60,587 nt of DNA from Bacillus sp. 7884-1 (GTDB lineage: Bacteria; Bacillota; Bacilli; Bacillales; Cytobacillaceae), in contig NZ_NPDD01000157.1 of the NCBI RefSeq assembly GCF_002272245.1, positions 1 to 60,587 on the forward strand, read 5' to 3'. The notes beneath the pieces were generated by a model that had not been told where the DNA came from, made no database searches, and saw nothing but the letters and a program-made list of their open reading frames with translations. Position numbers and translations under genes: made by a program. Positions 59,562 through 60,587 of the stretch are shown piece by piece. Every line of letters begins with the position of its first letter. The stretch's first letter is position 1.

Positions 59562-59639
59562 ATGTTCATGATCGTGATGGCTTTGGTCATAACAGCGGCG
59601 ATTGGCTGTGTAATAACAGCGGAGCTAAGTGTAGAATAA
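59562..59639 (+). CDS. 25-residue membrane peptide
   Basis: MFMIVMALVITAAIGCVITAELSVE: one hydrophobic helix over nearly the whole length with Cys16 and an acidic end. Strong GGGGTGGAG site 6 nt upstream; own terminator after. No family recognised. Size and hydrophobicity are like type I toxins or small membrane regulators. Confidence 0.5.
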   Translation: MFMIVMALVITAAIGCVITAELSVE

Positions 59640-59643
59640 CAAG

Positions 59644-59679
59644 AAGCATTGACCTTTTTAAAGGTCAGTGCTTTTTTTG
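59644..59679 (+). terminator. Terminator after the micro-ORF cluster
   Basis: AAGCATTGACCTTT pairs with AAAGGTCAGTGCTT, then a T-run. Confidence 0.88.
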
Positions 59680-59726
59680 TAGTGTGATAAAAGCCTATAT
59701 TTTCAAATAAAATGTTTTGGACAGAC

Positions 59727-59754
59727 ACAATCACCCTGTTTATAACATAGGAAT
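59727..59754 (+). promoter_or_regulatory. Possible sigma-K promoter of sigK
   Basis: AC (59727-59728), exactly 17 nt, then CATA (59746-59749), matching the AC-N17-CATA part of the sigma-K consensus; the 3' part of the -10 does not match. It lies about 43 nt before the start. Consistent with the positive autoregulation known for sigK, but weak. Confidence 0.33.
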
Positions 59755-59796
59755 TAGTTATAGGCAAAGCCCAAAAAAGCACGGGGGTGGATGTGC

Positions 59797-60513
59797 ATGG
59801 CAGGGATTCTCACAGCACTTGGTTATCTCATTAAAGAATTTTTATTTCTTGTCTCTTATGTTAAAAACAATGCTTTTCCGCAGCCCCTATCTGCTGCAGA
59901 TGAAAGGAAATATTTACGGTTGATGGCGGAAGGGGACTCACATGCTCGTAATATGTTAATTGAACATAATTTACGGCTTGTAGCACATATTGTAAAAAAG
60001 TTTGAAAATACTGGTGAGGATTCAGAGGATCTAATCTCAATAGGAACGATTGGTTTGATAAAAGCAATTGAGAGCTATTCCGAAGGGAAAGGAACAAAGC
60101 TTGCCACGTATGCAGCACGTTGTATTGAAAACGAAATCCTCATGCATCTTCGAGCACTTAAGAAGACGAAAAAAGATGTCTCTTTGCATGACCCAATTGG
60201 ACAGGATAAAGAAGGTAATGAAATCTCACTGATTGATGTACTCAAATCCGAATCAGAAGACGTTATTGATACCATCCAGTTGAACATGGAACTCGAAAAA
60301 ATTCGGAAATATATCGATGTCCTTGACGACAGAGAAAAAGAGGTAATTGTCGGCCGTTTTGGCCTTGACCTTCAAAAGGAAAAGACCCAGCGAGAAATTG
60401 CGAAAGAATTGGGGATATCGAGAAGCTATGTTTCAAGGATCGAAAAACGCGCACTAATGAAAATGTTTCATGAATTTTATCGTGCTGAAAAAGAACGTAA
60501 AAAGAAGAACTAG
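59797..60513 (+). CDS. sigK: RNA polymerase sigma-K factor (pro-sigma-K), uninterrupted
   Basis: A 238-residue late mother-cell sigma factor. Residues 1-20 ([20 protein letters not shown]) form the hydrophobic pro-sequence, then [12 protein letters not shown]; SpoIVFB should cut at the S20-Y21 border. Region 2 ([25 protein letters not shown]) and region 4 ([24 protein letters not shown]) are complete. ATG 59797 is preferred over ATG 59791: it gives the exact 20-residue pro-sequence and 6-nt spacing from GGGGGTGG. No skin-type element splits the gene. Confidence 0.95.
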   Translation: MAGILTALGYLIKEFLFLVSYVKNNAFPQPLSAADERKYLRLMAEGDSHARNMLIEHNLRLVAHIVKKFENTGEDSEDLISIGTIGLIKAIESYSEGKGTKLATYAARCIENEILMHLRALKKTKKDVSLHDPIGQDKEGNEISLIDVLKSESEDVIDTIQLNMELEKIRKYIDVLDDREKEVIVGRFGLDLQKEKTQREIAKELGISRSYVSRIEKRALMKMFHEFYRAEKERKKKN

Positions 60514-60515
60514 AA

Positions 60516-60548
60516 ACAGAGCTGGTGTATACGGCTCTGTTTTTTTTA
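60516..60548 (+). terminator. Terminator after sigK
   Basis: ACAGAGC (60516-60522) pairs with GCTCTGT (60534-60540), 11-nt loop, then seven or more T. Confidence 0.85.
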
Positions 60549-60587
60549 TTGGCTGTGTTAAAGGTAACTATTGATTTTAGAACTCTG

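Noticed and set aside
59546..59782. 78-codon minus-strand ORF across the 25-residue peptide and sigK leader
   Set aside because: It runs antisense through a terminator and a promoter region and has no ribosome site.
59797..60513. Remnant of a skin-type element in sigK
   Set aside because: The coding sequence is continuous, with no recombinase gene or duplicated junction nearby.

Overview
The window is about 60.6 kb of a low-GC, endospore-forming Bacillaceae chromosome. Codon use, Shine-Dalgarno strength and gene order all fit. It follows, almost gene for gene, the conserved Bacillus block that runs from safA-coxA-bofC through ruvAB-queA-tgt-yajC, spoVB-comN-secDF, recJ-apt-relA-dtd, yrvJ, hisS-aspS, 6S RNA, tcdA, rarA, cymR-yrvO-mnmA, yrrB-recD2, alaS-ireB-ruvX-yrzB-mltG, trmR-trhP1-trhP2-udk-greA-pbpI-yrrS and the yrrT-mtnN-mccA-mccB sulfur operon to yrhC. 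It closes with an uninterrupted sigK. No phage, transposase, CRISPR array, rRNA or tRNA gene was found. Species cannot be fixed from the sequence alone.

Layout. Positions 1-2.9 kb hold spore genes (SafA C-terminus, a CotS-like kinase, CoxA, BofC). From 3.2 to 7.2 kb lies an accessory insert between bofC and ruvA: a short-chain dehydrogenase, a divergent QueA paralogue, a VOC protein, and a GAF histidine kinase with its NarL-type regulator. From 7.3 to 11.5 kb come Holliday-junction and queuosine genes plus yajC. From 11.5 to 23.1 kb are membrane and sporulation genes, secDF, recJ, apt, relA and dtd. From 23.1 to 31.9 kb are an SH3-amidase, a T-box-controlled hisS-aspS pair, 6S RNA, tcdA and an inserted ABC transporter. 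From 31.9 to 44.7 kb are rarA, the CymR/cysteine desulfurase/MnmA group, TPR and RecD2 proteins, small proteins, and T-box-controlled alaS flanked by two oppositely oriented copies of a roughly 120-bp repeat. From 44.9 to 58.3 kb are the ireB-ruvX-yrzB-mltG group, the U34 hydroxylation/methylation genes, udk, greA, sporulation PBP and the methionine-to-cysteine operon. From 58.4 to 59.7 kb is a run of seven micro-ORFs, three of them YrzI paralogues, followed by sigK.

Functional themes. tRNA maturation and charging is dense: queA, tgt, tcdA, yrvO-mnmA, trmR-trhP1-trhP2, dtd, hisS, aspS and alaS, with two T-box riboswitches. Sulfur control is closed within the window: CymR is encoded at 33.3 kb, and its expected target operon (yrrT to mccB) at 54.5 kb has a perfect palindrome over its promoter. 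Sporulation is represented by safA, coxA, bofC, spoVB, pbpI and sigK.

The least explained parts are the micro-ORF cluster before sigK, the divergent QueA operon with its four-cysteine sensor kinase, three places where a gene's Shine-Dalgarno lies in the 3' arm of a strong hairpin (coxA, pbpI, the 25-residue peptide), a probable CTG start in yrrD, and several intergenic repeat families, one of them inside the hisS T-box leader. All calls rest on reading the sequence and on memory of protein families; no database search was run.
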